From assembly GCA_040954595.2 (NCBI GenBank), contig CM082596.2, positions 7,254,001 through 7,318,000 of the forward strand: a stretch of 64,000 bases of DNA. The letters are read 5' to 3'. Source of the stretch: Balanoglossus misakiensis (lineage: Eukaryota; Hemichordata). Below are positions 10,701 through 46,241 of the stretch, in pieces. Numbering within the stretch: position 1 is the first letter of the stretch; the number at the start of each line of letters is the position of its first letter. The notes under the pieces were generated by a model. That model was not told the DNA's origin and did no database searches. It saw nothing but the letters and a program-made list of their open reading frames with translations. The position numbers and the translations under genes were made by a program.

Positions 10701-13700
10701 TAAAAACCATGGGTTATAGCCCATGAAAATAGACCAGAAACCTCAATTTTTCGACTTCGCGAATTTTCAAAATCTGGTCATTTTTTGATAAAAACCATGG
10801 GTTATAGCCCATGAAAATCGTCCAGAAACCTAAATTTTTCGACTTCGCGAATTTTCAAAATCTGGTCATTTTTTGATAAAAACCATGGGTTATAGCCCAT
10901 GAAAATCGTCCAGAAACCTCAATTTTTCGACTTCGCGAATTTTCAAAATCTGGTCATTTTTTGATAAAAACCATGGGTTATAGCCCATGAAAATCGTCCA
11001 GAAACCTCAATTTTTCGACTTCGCGAATTTTCAAAATCTGGTCATTTTTTGATAAAAACCATGGGTTATAGCCCATGAAAATCGTCTAGAAACCTCAATT
11101 TTTCGACTTCGCGAATTTTCAAAATCTGGTCATTTTTTGATAAAAACCATGGGTTATAGCCCATGAAAATCGTCCAGAAACCTCAATTTTTCGACTTCGC
11201 GAATTTTCAAAATCTGGTCATTTTTTGATAAAAACCATAGGTTATAGCCCATGAAAATCGTCCAGAAACCTCAATTTTTCGACTTCGCGAATTTTCAAAA
11301 TCTGGTCATTTTTTGATAAATACCATGGGTTATAGCCCATGAAAATCGTCCAGAAACCTCAATTTTTCGACTTCGCGAATTTTCAAAATCTGGTCATTTT
11401 TTGATAAAAACCATGGGTTATAGCCCATGAAAATCGTCCAGAAACCTCAATTTTTCGACTTCGCGAATTTTCAAAATCTGGTCATTTTTTGATAAAAACC
11501 ATGGATTATAGCCCATGAAAATCGTCCAGAAACCTCAATTTTTCGACTTCGCGAATTTTCAAAATCTGGTCATTTTTTGATAAAAACCATGGGTTATAGC
11601 CCATGAAAATAGACCAGAAACCTCAATTTTTCGACTTCGCGAATTTTCAAAATCTGGTCATTTTTTGATAAAAACCATGGGTTATAGCCCATGAAAATCG
11701 TCCAGAAACCTCAATTTTTCGACTTCGCGAATTTTCAAAATCTGGTCATTTTTTGATAAAAACCATGGGTTATAGCCCATGAAAATCGTCCAGAAACCTC
11801 AATTTTTCGACTTCGCGAATTTTCAAAATCTGGTCATTTTTTGATAAAAACCATGGGTTATAGCCCATGAAAATCGTCCAGAAACCTCAATTTTTCGACT
11901 TCGCGAATTTTCAAAATCTGGTCATTTTTTGATAAAAACCATGGGTTATAGCCCATGAAAATAGACCAGAAACCTCAATTTTTCGACTTCGCGAATTTTC
12001 AAAATCTGGTCATTTTTTGATAAAAACCATGGGTTATAGCCCATGAAAATCGTCCAGAAACCTCAATTTTTCGACTTCGCGAATTTTCAAAATCTGGTCA
12101 TTTTTTGATAAAAACCATGGGTTATAGCCCATGAAAATCGTCTAGAAACCTCAATTTTTCGACTTCGCGAATTTTCAAAATCTGGTCATTTTTTGATAAA
12201 AACCATGGGTTATAGCCCATGAAAATCGTCCAGAAACCTCAATTTTTCGACTTCGCGAATTTTCAAAATCTGGTCATTTTTTGATAAAAACCATGGGTTA
12301 TAGCCCATGAAAATCGTCCAGAAACCTCAATTTTTCGACTTCGCGAATTTTCAAAATCTGGTCATTTTTTGATAAAAACCATGGGTTATAGCCCATGAAA
12401 ATCGACCAGAAACCTCAATTTTTCGACTTCGCGAATTTTCAAAATTTGGTCATTTTTTGATAAAAACCATGGGTTATAGCCCATGAAAATCGACCAGAAA
12501 CCTCAATTTTTCGACTTCGCGAATTTTCAAAATCTGGTCATTTTTTGATAAAAACCATGGGTTATAGCCCATGAAAATCGTCCAGAAACCTCAATTTTTC
12601 GACTTCGCGAATTTTCAAAATCTGGTCATTTTTTGATAAAAACCATGGGTTATAGCCCATGAAAATCGTCCAGAAACCTCAATTTTTCGACTTCGCGAAT
12701 TTTCAAAATCTGGTCATTTTTTGATAAAAACCATGGGTTATAGCCCATGAAAATAGACCAGAAACCTCAATTTTTCGACTTCGCGAATTTTCAAAATCTG
12801 GTCATTTTTTGATAAAAACCATGGGTTATAGCCCATGAAAATCGTCCAGAAACCTCAATTTTTCGACTCCGCGAATTTTCAAAATCTGGTCATTTTTTGA
12901 TAAAAACCATGGGTTATAGCCCATGAAAATCGTCCAGAAACCTCAATTTTTCGACTTCGCGAATTTTCAAAATCTGGTCATTTTTTGATAAAAACCATGG
13001 GTTATAGCCCATGAAAATCGTCCAGAAACCTCAATTTTTCGACTTCGCGAATTTTCAAAATCTGGTCATTTTTTGATAAAAACCATGGGTTATAGCCCTT
13101 GAAAATCGTCCAGAAACCTCAATTTTTTACGACTTCGCGAATTTTCAAAATCTGGTCATTTTGTGATAAAAACCATGGGTTATAGCCCATGAAAATCGAC
13201 CAGAAACCTCAATTTTTCGACTTCGCGAATTTTCAAAATCTAGTCATTTTTTGATTAAAACCATGGGTTATAGCCCATGAAAATCGTCCAGAAACCTCAA
13301 TTTTTCGACTTCGCGAATTTTGAAAATCTGGTCATTTTTTGATAAAAACCATGGGTTATAGCCCATGAAAATCGTCCAGAAACCTCAATTTTTCGACTTC
13401 GCGAATTTTCAAAATCTGGTCATTTTTTGATAAAAACCATGGGTTATAGCCCATGAAAATCGTCCAGAAACCTCAATTTTTCGACTTCGCGAATTTTCAA
13501 AATCTGGTCATTTTTTGATAAAAACCATGGGTTATAGCCCATGAAAATCGTCCAGAAACCTCAATTTTTCGACTCCGCGAATTTTCAAAATCTGGTCATT
13601 TTTTGATAAAAACCATGGGTTATAGCCCATGAAAATCGTCCAGAAACCTCAATTTTTCGACTCCGCGAATTTTCAAAATCTGGTCATTTTTTGATTAAAA

Positions 13701-16700
13701 CCATGGGTTATAGCCCATGAAAATCGTCCAGAAACCTCAATTTTTCGACTTCGCGAATTTTCAAAATCTGGTCATTTTTTGATTAAAACCATGGGTTATA
13801 GCCCATGAAAATCGTCCAGAAACCTCAATTTTTCGACTTCGCGAATTTTCAAAATCTGGTCATTTTTTGATAAAAACCATGGGTTATAGCCCATGAAAAT
13901 CGTCCAGAAACCTCAATTTTTCGACTTCGCGAATTTTCAAAATCTGGTCATTTTTTGATAAAAACCATGGGTTATAGCCCATGAAAATCGTCCAGAAACC
14001 TCAATTTTTCGACTTCGCGAATTTTCAAAATCTGGTCATTTTTTGATAAAAACCATGGGTTATAGCCCATGAAAATCGTCCAGAAACCTCAATTTTTCGA
14101 CTTCGCGAATTTTCAAAATCTGGTCATTTTTTGATAAAAACCATGGGTTATAGCCCATGAAAATCGTCCAGAAACCTCAATTTTTCGACTTCGCGAATTT
14201 TCAAAATCTGGTCATTTTTTGATAAAAACCATGGGTTATAGCCCATGAAAATCGTCCAGAAACCTCAATTTTTCGACTTCGCGAATTTTCAAAATCTGGT
14301 CATTTTTTGATAAAAACCATGGGTTATAGCCCATGAAAATCGTCCAGAAACCTCAATTTTTCGACTTCGCGAATTTTCAAAATCTGGTCATTTTTTGATA
14401 AAAACCATGGGTTATAGCCCATGAAAATCGTCCAGAAACCTCAATTTTTCGACTTCGCGAATTTTCAAAATCTGGTCATTTTTTGATAAAAACCATGGGT
14501 TATAGCCCATGAAAATCGTCCAGAAACCTCAATTTTTCGACTTCGCGAATTTTCAAAATCTGGTCATTTTTTGATAAAAACCATGGGTTATAGCCCATGA
14601 AAATCGTCCAGAAACCTCAATTTTTCCACTTCGCGAATTTTCAAAATCTGGTCATTTTTTGATAAAAACCATGGGTTATAGCCCATGAAAATCGTCCAGA
14701 AACCTCAATTTTTCGACTTCGCGAATTTTCAAAATCTGGTCATTTTTTGATAAAAACCATGGGTTATAGCCCATGAAAATAGACCAGAAACCTCAATTTT
14801 TCGACTTCGCGAATTTTCAAAATCTGGTCATTTTTTGATAAAAACCATGGGTTATAGCCCATGAAAATCGTCCAGAAACCTCAATTTTTCGACTCCGCGA
14901 ATTTTCAAAATCTGGTCATTTTTTGATAAAAACCATGGGTTATAGCCCATGAAAATCGTCCAGAAACCTCAATTTTTCGACTTCGCGAATTTTCAAAATC
15001 TGGTCATTTTTTGATAAAAACCATGGGTTATAGCCCATGAAAATCGTCCAGAAACCTCAATTTTTCGACTTCGCGAATTTTCAAAATCTGGTCATTTTTT
15101 GATAAAAACCATGGGTTATAGCCCTTGAAAATCGTCCAGAAACCTCAATTTTTTACGACTTCGCGAATTTTCAAAATCTGGTCATTTTGTGATAAAAACC
15201 ATGGGTTATAGCCCATGAAAATCGACCAGAAACCTCAATTTTTCGACTTCGCGAATTTTCAAAATCTAGTCATTTTTTGATTAAAACCATGGGTTATAGC
15301 CCATGAAAATCGTCCAGAAACCTCAATTTTTCGACTTCGCGAATTTTCAAAATCTGGTCATTTTTTGATAAAAACCATGGGTTATAGCCCATGAAAATCG
15401 TCCAGAAACCTCAATTTTTCGACTTCGCGAATTTTCAAAATCTGGTCATTTTTTGATAAAAACCATGGGTTATAGCCCATGAAAATCGTCCAGAAACCTC
15501 AATTTTTCGACTTCGCGAATTTTCAAAATCTGGTCATTTTTTGATAAAAACCATGGGTTATAGCCCATGAAAATCGTCCAGAAACCTCAATTTTTCGACT
15601 TCGCGAATTTTCAAAATCTGGTCATTTTTTGATAAAAACCATGGGTTATAGCCCATGAAAATCGTCCAGAAACCTCAATTTTTCGACTTCGCGAATTTTC
15701 AAAATCTGGTCATTTTTTGATTAAAACCATGGGTTATAGCCCATGAAAATCGTCCAGAAACCTCAATTTTTCGACTTCGCGAATTTTCAAAATCTGGTCA
15801 TTTTTTGATTAAAACCATGGGTTATAGCCCATGAAAATCGTCCAGAAACCTCAATTTTTCGACTTCGCGAATTTTCAAAATCTGGTCATTTTTTGATAAA
15901 AACCATGGGTTATAGCCCATGAAAATCGTCCAGAAACCTCAATTTTTCGACTTCGCGAATTTTCAAAATCTGGTCATTTTTTGATAAAAACCATGGGTTA
16001 TAGCCCATGAAAATCGTCCAGAAACCTCAATTTTTCGACTTCGCGAATTTTCAAAATCTGGTCATTTTTTGATAAAAACCATGGGTTATAGCCCATGAAA
16101 ATCGTCCAGAAACCTCAATTTTTCGACTTCGCGAATTTTCAAAATCTGGTCATTTTTTGATAAAAACCATGGGTTATAGCCCATGAAAATCGTCCAGAAA
16201 CCTCAATTTTTCGACTTCGCGAATTTTCAAAATCTGGTCATTTTTTGATAAAAACCATGGGTTATAGCCCATGAAAATCGTCCAGAAACCTCAATTTTTC
16301 GACTTCGCGAATTTTCAAAATCTGGTCATTTTTTGATAAAAACCATGGGTTATAGCCCATGAAAATCNNNNNNNNNNNNNNNNNNNNNNNNNNNNNNNNN
16401 NNNNNNNNNNNNNNNNNNNNNNNNNNNNNNNNNNNNNNNNNNNNNNNNNNNNNNNNNNNNNNNNNNNCCATGAAAATCGTCCAGAAACCTCAATTTTTCG
16501 ACTTCGCGAATTTTCAAAATCTGGTCATTTTTTGATAAAAACCATGGGTTATAGCCCATGAAAATCGTCCAGAAACCTCAATTTTTCCACTTCGCGAATG
16601 TTCAAAATCTGGTCATTTTTTGATAAAAACCATGGGTTATAGCCCATGAAAATCGTCCAGAAACCTCAATTTTTCCACTTCGCGAATTTTCAAAATCTGG

Positions 16701-19700
16701 TCATTTTTTGATAAAAACCATGGGTTATAGCCCATGAAAATCGTCCAGAAACCTCAATTTTTCCACTTCGCGAATTTTCAAAATCTGGTCATTTTTTGAT
16801 AAAAACCATGGGTTATAGCCCATGAAAATCGTCCAGAAACCTCAATTTCTCGACTTCGCGAATTTTCAAAATCTGGTCATTTTTTGATAAAAACCATGGG
16901 TTATAGCCCATGAAAATCGTCCAGAAACCTCAATTTTTCCACTTCGCGAATTTTCAAAATCTGGTCATTTTTTGATAAAAACCATGGGTTATAGCCCATG
17001 AAAATCGTCCAGAAACCTCAATTTTTCCACTTCGCGAATTTTCAAAATCTGGTCATTTTTTGATAAAAACCATGGGTTATAGCCCATGAAAATCGTCCAG
17101 AAACCTCAATTTCTCGACTTCGCGAATTTTTAAAATCTGGTCATTTTTTGATAAAAACCATGGGTTATAGCCCATGAAAATCGTCCAGAAACCTCAATTT
17201 CTCGACTTCGCGAATTTTCAAAATCTGGTCATTTTTTGATAAAAACCATGGGTTATAGCCCATGAAAATCGTCCAGAAACCTCAATTTCTCGACTTCGCG
17301 AATTTTCAAAATCTGGTCATTTTTTGATAAAAACCATGGGTTATAGCCCATGAAAATCGTCCAGAAACCTCAATTTTTCCACTTCGCGAATTTTCAAAAT
17401 CTGGTCATTTTTTGATAAAAACCATGGGTTATAGCCCATGAAAATCGTCCAGAAACCTCAATTTTTCCACTTCGCGAATTTTCAAAATCTGGTCATTTTT
17501 TGATAAAAACCATGGGTTATAGCCCATGAAAATCGTCCAGAAACCTCAATTTTTCCACTTCGCGAATTTTCAAAATCTGGTCATTTTTTGATAAAAACCA
17601 TGGGTTATAGCCCATGAAAATCGTCCAGAAACCTCAATTTTTCCACTTCGCGAATTTTCAAAATCTGGTCATTTTTTGATAAAAACCATGGGTTATAGCC
17701 CATGAAAATCGTCCAGAAACCTCAATTTTTCGACTTCGCGAATTTTCAAAATCTGGTCATTTTTTGATAAAAACCATGGGTTATAGCCCATGAAAATCGT
17801 CCAGAAACCTCAATTTTTCGACTTCGCGAATTTTCAAAATCTGGTCATTTTTTGATAAAAACCATGGGTTATAGCCCATGAAAATCGTCCAGAAACCTCA
17901 ATTTCTCGACTTCGCGAATTTTCAAAATCTGGTCATTTTTCGATAAAAACCATGGGTTATAGCCCATGAAAATCGTCCAGAAATCTCAATTTCTCGACTT
18001 CGCGAATTTTCAAAATCTGGTCATTTTTTGATAAAAACCATGGGTTATAGCCCATGAAAATCGTCGAGAAACCTCAATTTCTCGACTTTGCGAATTTTCA
18101 AAATCTGGTCATTTTTTGATAAAAACCATGGGTTATAGCCCATGAAAATCGTCCAGAAACCTCAATTTCTCGACTTCGCGAATTTTCAAAATCTGGTCAT
18201 TTTTCGATAAAAACCATGGGTTATAGCCCATGAAAATCGTCCAGAAACCTCAATTTTTCCACTTCGCGAATTTTCAAAATCTGGTCATTTTTTGATAAAA
18301 ACCATGGGTTATAGCCCATGAAAATCGTCCAGAAACCTCAATTTTTCCACTTCGCGAATTTTCAAAATCTGGTCATTTTTTGATAAAAACCATGGGTTAT
18401 AGCCCATGAAAATCGTCCAGAAACCTCAATTTTTCCACTTCGCGAATTTTCAAAATCTGGTCTTTTTTTGATAAAAACCATGGGTTATAGCCCATGAAAA
18501 TCGTCCAGAAACCTCAATTTCTCGACTTCGCGAATTTTCAAAATCTGGTCATTTTTTGATAAAAACCATGGGTTATAGCCCATGAAAATCGTCCAGAAAC
18601 CTCAATTTTTCGACTTCGCGAATTTTCAAAATCTGGTCATTTTTTGATAAAAACCATGGGTTATAGCCCATGAAAAATCGTCCAGAAACCTCAATTTTTC
18701 GACTTCGCGAATTTTCAAAATCTGGTCATTTTTTGATAAAAACCATGGGTTATAGCCCATGAAAATCGTCCAGAAACCTCAATTTCTCGACTTCGCGAAT
18801 TTTCAAAATCTGGTCATTTTTTGATAAAAACCATGGGTTATAGCCCATGAAAATCGTCCATAAACCTCAATTTCTCGACTTCGCGAATTTTCAAAATGTG
18901 GTCATTTTTTGATAAAAACCATGGGTTATAGCCCATGAAAATCGTCCAGAAACCTCAATTTTTCGACTTCGCGAATTTTCAAAATCTGGTCATTTTTTGA
19001 TAAAAACCATGGGTTATAGCCCATGAAAATCGTCCAGAAACCTCAATTTTTCCACTTCGCGAATTTTCAAAATCTGGTCATTTTTTGATAAAAACCATGG
19101 GTTATAGCCCATGAAAATCGTCCAGAAACCTCAATTTTTCCACTTCGCGAATTTTCAAAATCTGGTCATTTTTTGATAAAAACCATGGGTTATAGCCCAT
19201 GAAAATCGTCCAGAAACCTCAATTTTTCCACTTCGCGAATTTTCAAAATCTGGTCATTTTTTGATAAAAACCATGGGTTATAGCCCATGAAAATCGTCCA
19301 GAAACCTCAATTTTTCCACTTCGCGAATTTTCAAAATGTGGTCATTTTTTGATAAAAACCATGGGTTATAGCCCATGAAAATCGTCCAGAAACCTCAATT
19401 TTTCGACTTCGCGAATTTTCAAAATCTGGTCATTTTTTGATAAAAACCATGGGTTATAGCCCATGAAAATCGTCCAGAAACCTCAATTTCTCGACTTCGC
19501 GAATTTTCAAAATCTGGTCATTTTTTGATAAAAACCATGGGTTATAGCCCATGAAAATCGTCCATAAACCTCAATTTCTCGACTTCGCGAATTTTCAAAA
19601 TGTGGTCATTTTTTGATAAAAACCATGGGTTATAGCCCATGAAAATCGTCCAGAAACCTCAATTTTTCCACTTCGCGAATTTTCAAAATCTGGTCATTTT

Positions 19701-20135
19701 TTGATAAAAACCATGGGTTATAGCCCATGAAAATCGTCCAGAAACCTCAATTTTTCCACTTCGCGAATTTTCAAAATCTGGTGATTTTTTGATAAAAACC
19801 ATGGGTTATAGCCCATGAAAATCGTCCAGAAACCTCAATTTTTCCACTTCGCGAATTTTCAAAATCTGGTCATTTTTCGATAAAAACCATGGGTTATAGC
19901 CCATGAAAATCGTCCAGAAATCTCAATTTCTCGACTTCGCGAATTTTCAAAATCTGGTCATTTTTTGATAAAAACCATGGGTTATAGCCCATGAAAATCG
20001 TCCAGAAACCTCAATTTTTCGACTTCGCGAATTTTCAAAATCTGGTCATTTTTTGATAAAAACCATGGGTTATAGCTCATGAAAATCATCCAGAAATGTC
20101 AATTTTTCGACTTCGCGAAATTTCCAAATTTGGTC
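7798..20135 (+). repeat. main 88-bp satellite array (about 140 units)
   Basis: A nearly perfect head-to-tail array with a period of 88 bp, measured at many places (for example 8341, 8429, 8517). Each unit carries an interrupted palindrome (CATGGG-TTATAG-CCCATG) and a perfect 8-bp palindrome (TTCGCGAA). Diagnostic variants recur at long distances: a 90-bp unit with CAATTTTTTACGAC occurs at about 13091 and again 2026 bp on, a GGATTATA variant recurs after 880 bp, and a TCCATAAACC variant after 704 bp. These show amplification in multi-unit blocks. Since 88 is not a multiple of three, no frame stays open. There is no spacer diversity, so this is not a CRISPR array. The assembly gap inside it means the true size is unknown. 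Confidence 0.97.
16368..16467. other. assembly gap (100 N)
   Basis: Exactly 100 N lie inside the satellite, the usual placeholder for a gap of unknown size. Units left of it mostly read TTTTTCGACTTCGCG, while many units to the right read TTTTTCCACTTCGCG or TTTCTCGACTTCGCG. The two sides therefore belong to different subfamily domains. Confidence 0.98.
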
Positions 20136-20330
20136 ATGAGCTATAACCCATGATTTTTTTCAAAAAATGAAGAAATTTTAGACAATTTTCATGAGCTGTA
20201 ATCCATGATATATATCCAAAAAAAGAAAATCACCAAAATCATTGCTAACTTGGAACTTGTACATACATGTATACATTTCACCCTATGTGAAAAGCGACAA
20301 CATAAAAGATCAAAACTCAATGAGAAAGAC
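20136..20330 (-). repeat. degenerate, inverted satellite remnants at the right edge
   Basis: After the last forward unit the core motif reappears inverted and decayed (GAGCTATAACCCATGA at about 20147, GAGCTGTAATCCATGA at about 20192). From about 20210 the DNA becomes unique. Confidence 0.7.
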
Positions 20331-20402
20331 AGCGGCGGGTTACGAACCCCAGTCATCCAATCATTAGGCCAAAACCTTATCCACTGACCCAAGGTGACTG
20401 AC
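20325..20402 (-). repeat. tRNA-derived SINE fragment
   Basis: Read on the minus strand, this has a box A-like word (GGGTCAGTGGATAAGG) and, about 35 bp on, a box B-like word (GGGGTTCGTAACCC, close to GGTTCGANNCC), as in the head of a tRNA-derived SINE. The acceptor and anticodon arms do not pair as a clean tRNA, so a functional tRNA gene is unlikely. Confidence 0.45.
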
Positions 20403-20467
20403 GAAGGATAAAACCCAAAAAGTATTAAATGATGATCAAACTCGTGAAATTTAAAAAAAAAAAATAT

Positions 20468-20521
20468 GGCTCGGTCTCATTATAGTCAGTACTGTTAAAA
20501 CTAACTATAATGAGACCGAGC
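20468..20521. repeat. short inverted repeat (19-20 bp arms)
   Basis: The arms GGCTCGGTCTCATTATAGT and ACTATAATGAGACCGAGCC are perfectly complementary around a loop of about 16 bases. It could be a tiny foldback element or the fused ends of a deleted MITE. Confidence 0.8.
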
Positions 20522-20874
20522 CTGATTTCGATCGATAATTTCCCTCGCATTTTTTTTTAAATTGAAGAAATTTTGAAAAGTCGAAAAATCGTCGTTTTTT
20601 GATGATTTTCATTTGCTGCACCAGGTGATTCACCGTCAAAGGAATCGAGCACATACATAATGACAACCCAGTATTGAAACTGCGGAAAGCACGGAAATTA
20701 AAGAACACATTTAATCACAATAACATCCACTGACCAGAGCAGCACGGGGCCGCATCCCCGTCCACGCCGGATCTGACACCCAGCGATACCGTGGCAACAG
20801 AAGACACAGCTATTTCTACCACCGAAAATCAGACAAAAACGACCCATGAAAAATGTCAAAAAATAACAAAATGA

Positions 20875-21250
20875 CCAAAGTTCGCAAAGTTGGGAAATTG
20901 TCATATTTGGACAATTTTCATGAGCTATAACCCATGAAAAATGTCAAAATCGCCAAAAATCACATAGTTTGGAAATTGTCATTTTTGGACAATTTTCATG
21001 AGCTATAACCCATGAAAAATGTCCAAAAAGGACAAAATCACCAAAGTTCGCATAGTTGGGAATTTGTCATTTTGACAATTTTCTTGAGCTATAACCCATG
21101 AAAAATGTCTAAAAATGACAAATTTACCAAAGTTCGGAAAGGCGAAAAATTGTCATCTTTTGACAATTTTCTTAAGCTATAACCCATGTAAAAGGTCCAA
21201 AAATGACAAACACACCAAAGTTCGCAAATTCGGGAATTTGTCATTTGGCT
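20875..21250 (-). repeat. diverged satellite-related repeats upstream of the adhesion GPCR
   Basis: Four to five loosely spaced copies (spacings of about 78, 86 and 88 bp) of a unit with the core GAGCTATAACCCATGAAAAATGTC. They are oriented like the left inverted block. The flanks (CACCAAAGTTCGCAAAG) differ from the main array, but the palindromic core is kept. The block ends about 270 bp before the start codon of the adhesion GPCR. Confidence 0.8.
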
Positions 21251-21521
21251 GTTAATTAATCTGACGAGACCTAGTTAGTTAATTTTCTTTAAAGTACATG
21301 TATACGTATAAACCCATTTATTATTAGTCACATATTAAATGATGCTGAATGTCTTCTCTCGAGCGCTGCTGACTGCAGAGATGAAAGGAACGAAATATGT
21401 TGAATAATTTATCATTCAAAGCTGCTACAAAGGCCGTGCTTAGCTTTGTTGCACTGGATTCAGCTCAAGTTGTTGGGCTGAAGACACGGCCCACACTGCT
21501 GGCCGAGGAGCTGACTTCAAG

Positions 21522-45147
<23,626 letters not shown>

Positions 45148-46240
45148 ACTGCAAATATTTATCATTGCAGCCGTTTAGAATAAGACACTGTTGTTATTAC
45201 TGTATAAATTAGTGATGACTCAAACATTTATGCATGAGGATTTTGAATTCGACAACTACTAGTATGTACTTTCTATATCTGTAGTTCACAGCCGAATTGA
45301 ATACATTAATCTCGAGATCAATATATGTAGCAAGTTTGCAAATTGGTCAGTGACTATAGCTATATATCTCTAACTGCAACTTCATTAAATATGTAAATTA
45401 GCATATTTGGACAAGTAATCGTGATATGTTCTTTAGTGTAATCACATGTCAGTAAGATCAGTGTCACTAGCAAAGTTCGTCAAAAACGATACAGTAACCT
45501 GTATATTATTATATCAGCAAATAATTATGTAAATGTTTATTAATTAAAATTCGCATGTCAAAAATCTATATAGGAAATAAAGTTTCTGTTAGCTACATCT
45601 GACAAGTAGTTTGTTTTCCATACTTTGTGTATACATGTGGTTGGCAAAGGAAATGTTGACGTGTTTGTTTACCCTGGTCCGAACAGCGTACCCCCCCCCC
45701 CTAAACCAGCACTATCGAAGATGGTTATCCTTTTGCTGAAATACGATGCGCAACACTGACAAATACAGTATCTTTTTAAATAAGAACACTTGTCTTTCAA
45801 AGAGATACCATGTTCACACTGGGTAAAACTAGAACGTTTCAGAAACACTCTTTGCCATTTGTAAACGCAGAGGGTTAATCCTTTGGGTCGCTGTGTCCAC
45901 ACACACACACAGTTAAAGCATGGACCCTGGCGCTGGGCGCCAGTCTGACAACGTGTTGCGGAGAAGTGGCCGGTAAAGCCGTCTCAAATTTGAAACGTTC
46001 TAGGACCACTTAAACTGTTCACACGTAATAATTCATGCCAGTATTTGGCACAAATAATCATCCGATGTAAGACGAGTTAACGCTTTGCCGTGTTATATAT
46101 GTGTTGATGTATGGTGTACTGAGTTGCAACGGATCAAAGGGAAATATCTCAGTACACAGTCACTACACACACATAGAGTGACCGTGCTTGGTTTAAACCG
46201 AAGTGCATGTGACACCAATCGAATGTTGCTGTCATTCACG
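45148..46240. other. intergenic DNA between adhesion GPCR and class A GPCR (convergent genes)
   Basis: Holds the likely 3' UTR of the adhesion GPCR (AATAAA at 45576), a C10 run near 45690, and the dispersed repeat at 45805-45975. No coding exon recognised. Confidence 0.6.
45805..45975 (+). repeat. dispersed repeat pair with 33145-33302 (copy 2)
   Basis: Words CACACTGGGTAAAACTAGAA, CGTTTCAGAAACACT, TTAATCCTTTGGGTCG and GTGTCCACACACACACAC align in order with the copy at 33145. The GC-rich right part is more diverged. Confidence 0.65.
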
Positions 46241-46241
46241 A

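Noticed and set aside
16262-16559. Short ORFs spanning the N gap in the satellite
   Set aside because: They exist only because N codons are read through; the 88-bp unit cannot stay open in any frame.
7236-20135. CRISPR-like regular repeat array
   Set aside because: Units are contiguous 88-bp copies without unique spacers, the context is eukaryotic with introns, and no cas genes are present. It is a satellite.
20325-20402. Functional tRNA gene
   Set aside because: Box A and box B words are present, but the cloverleaf arms do not pair well; more likely a tRNA-derived SINE piece.
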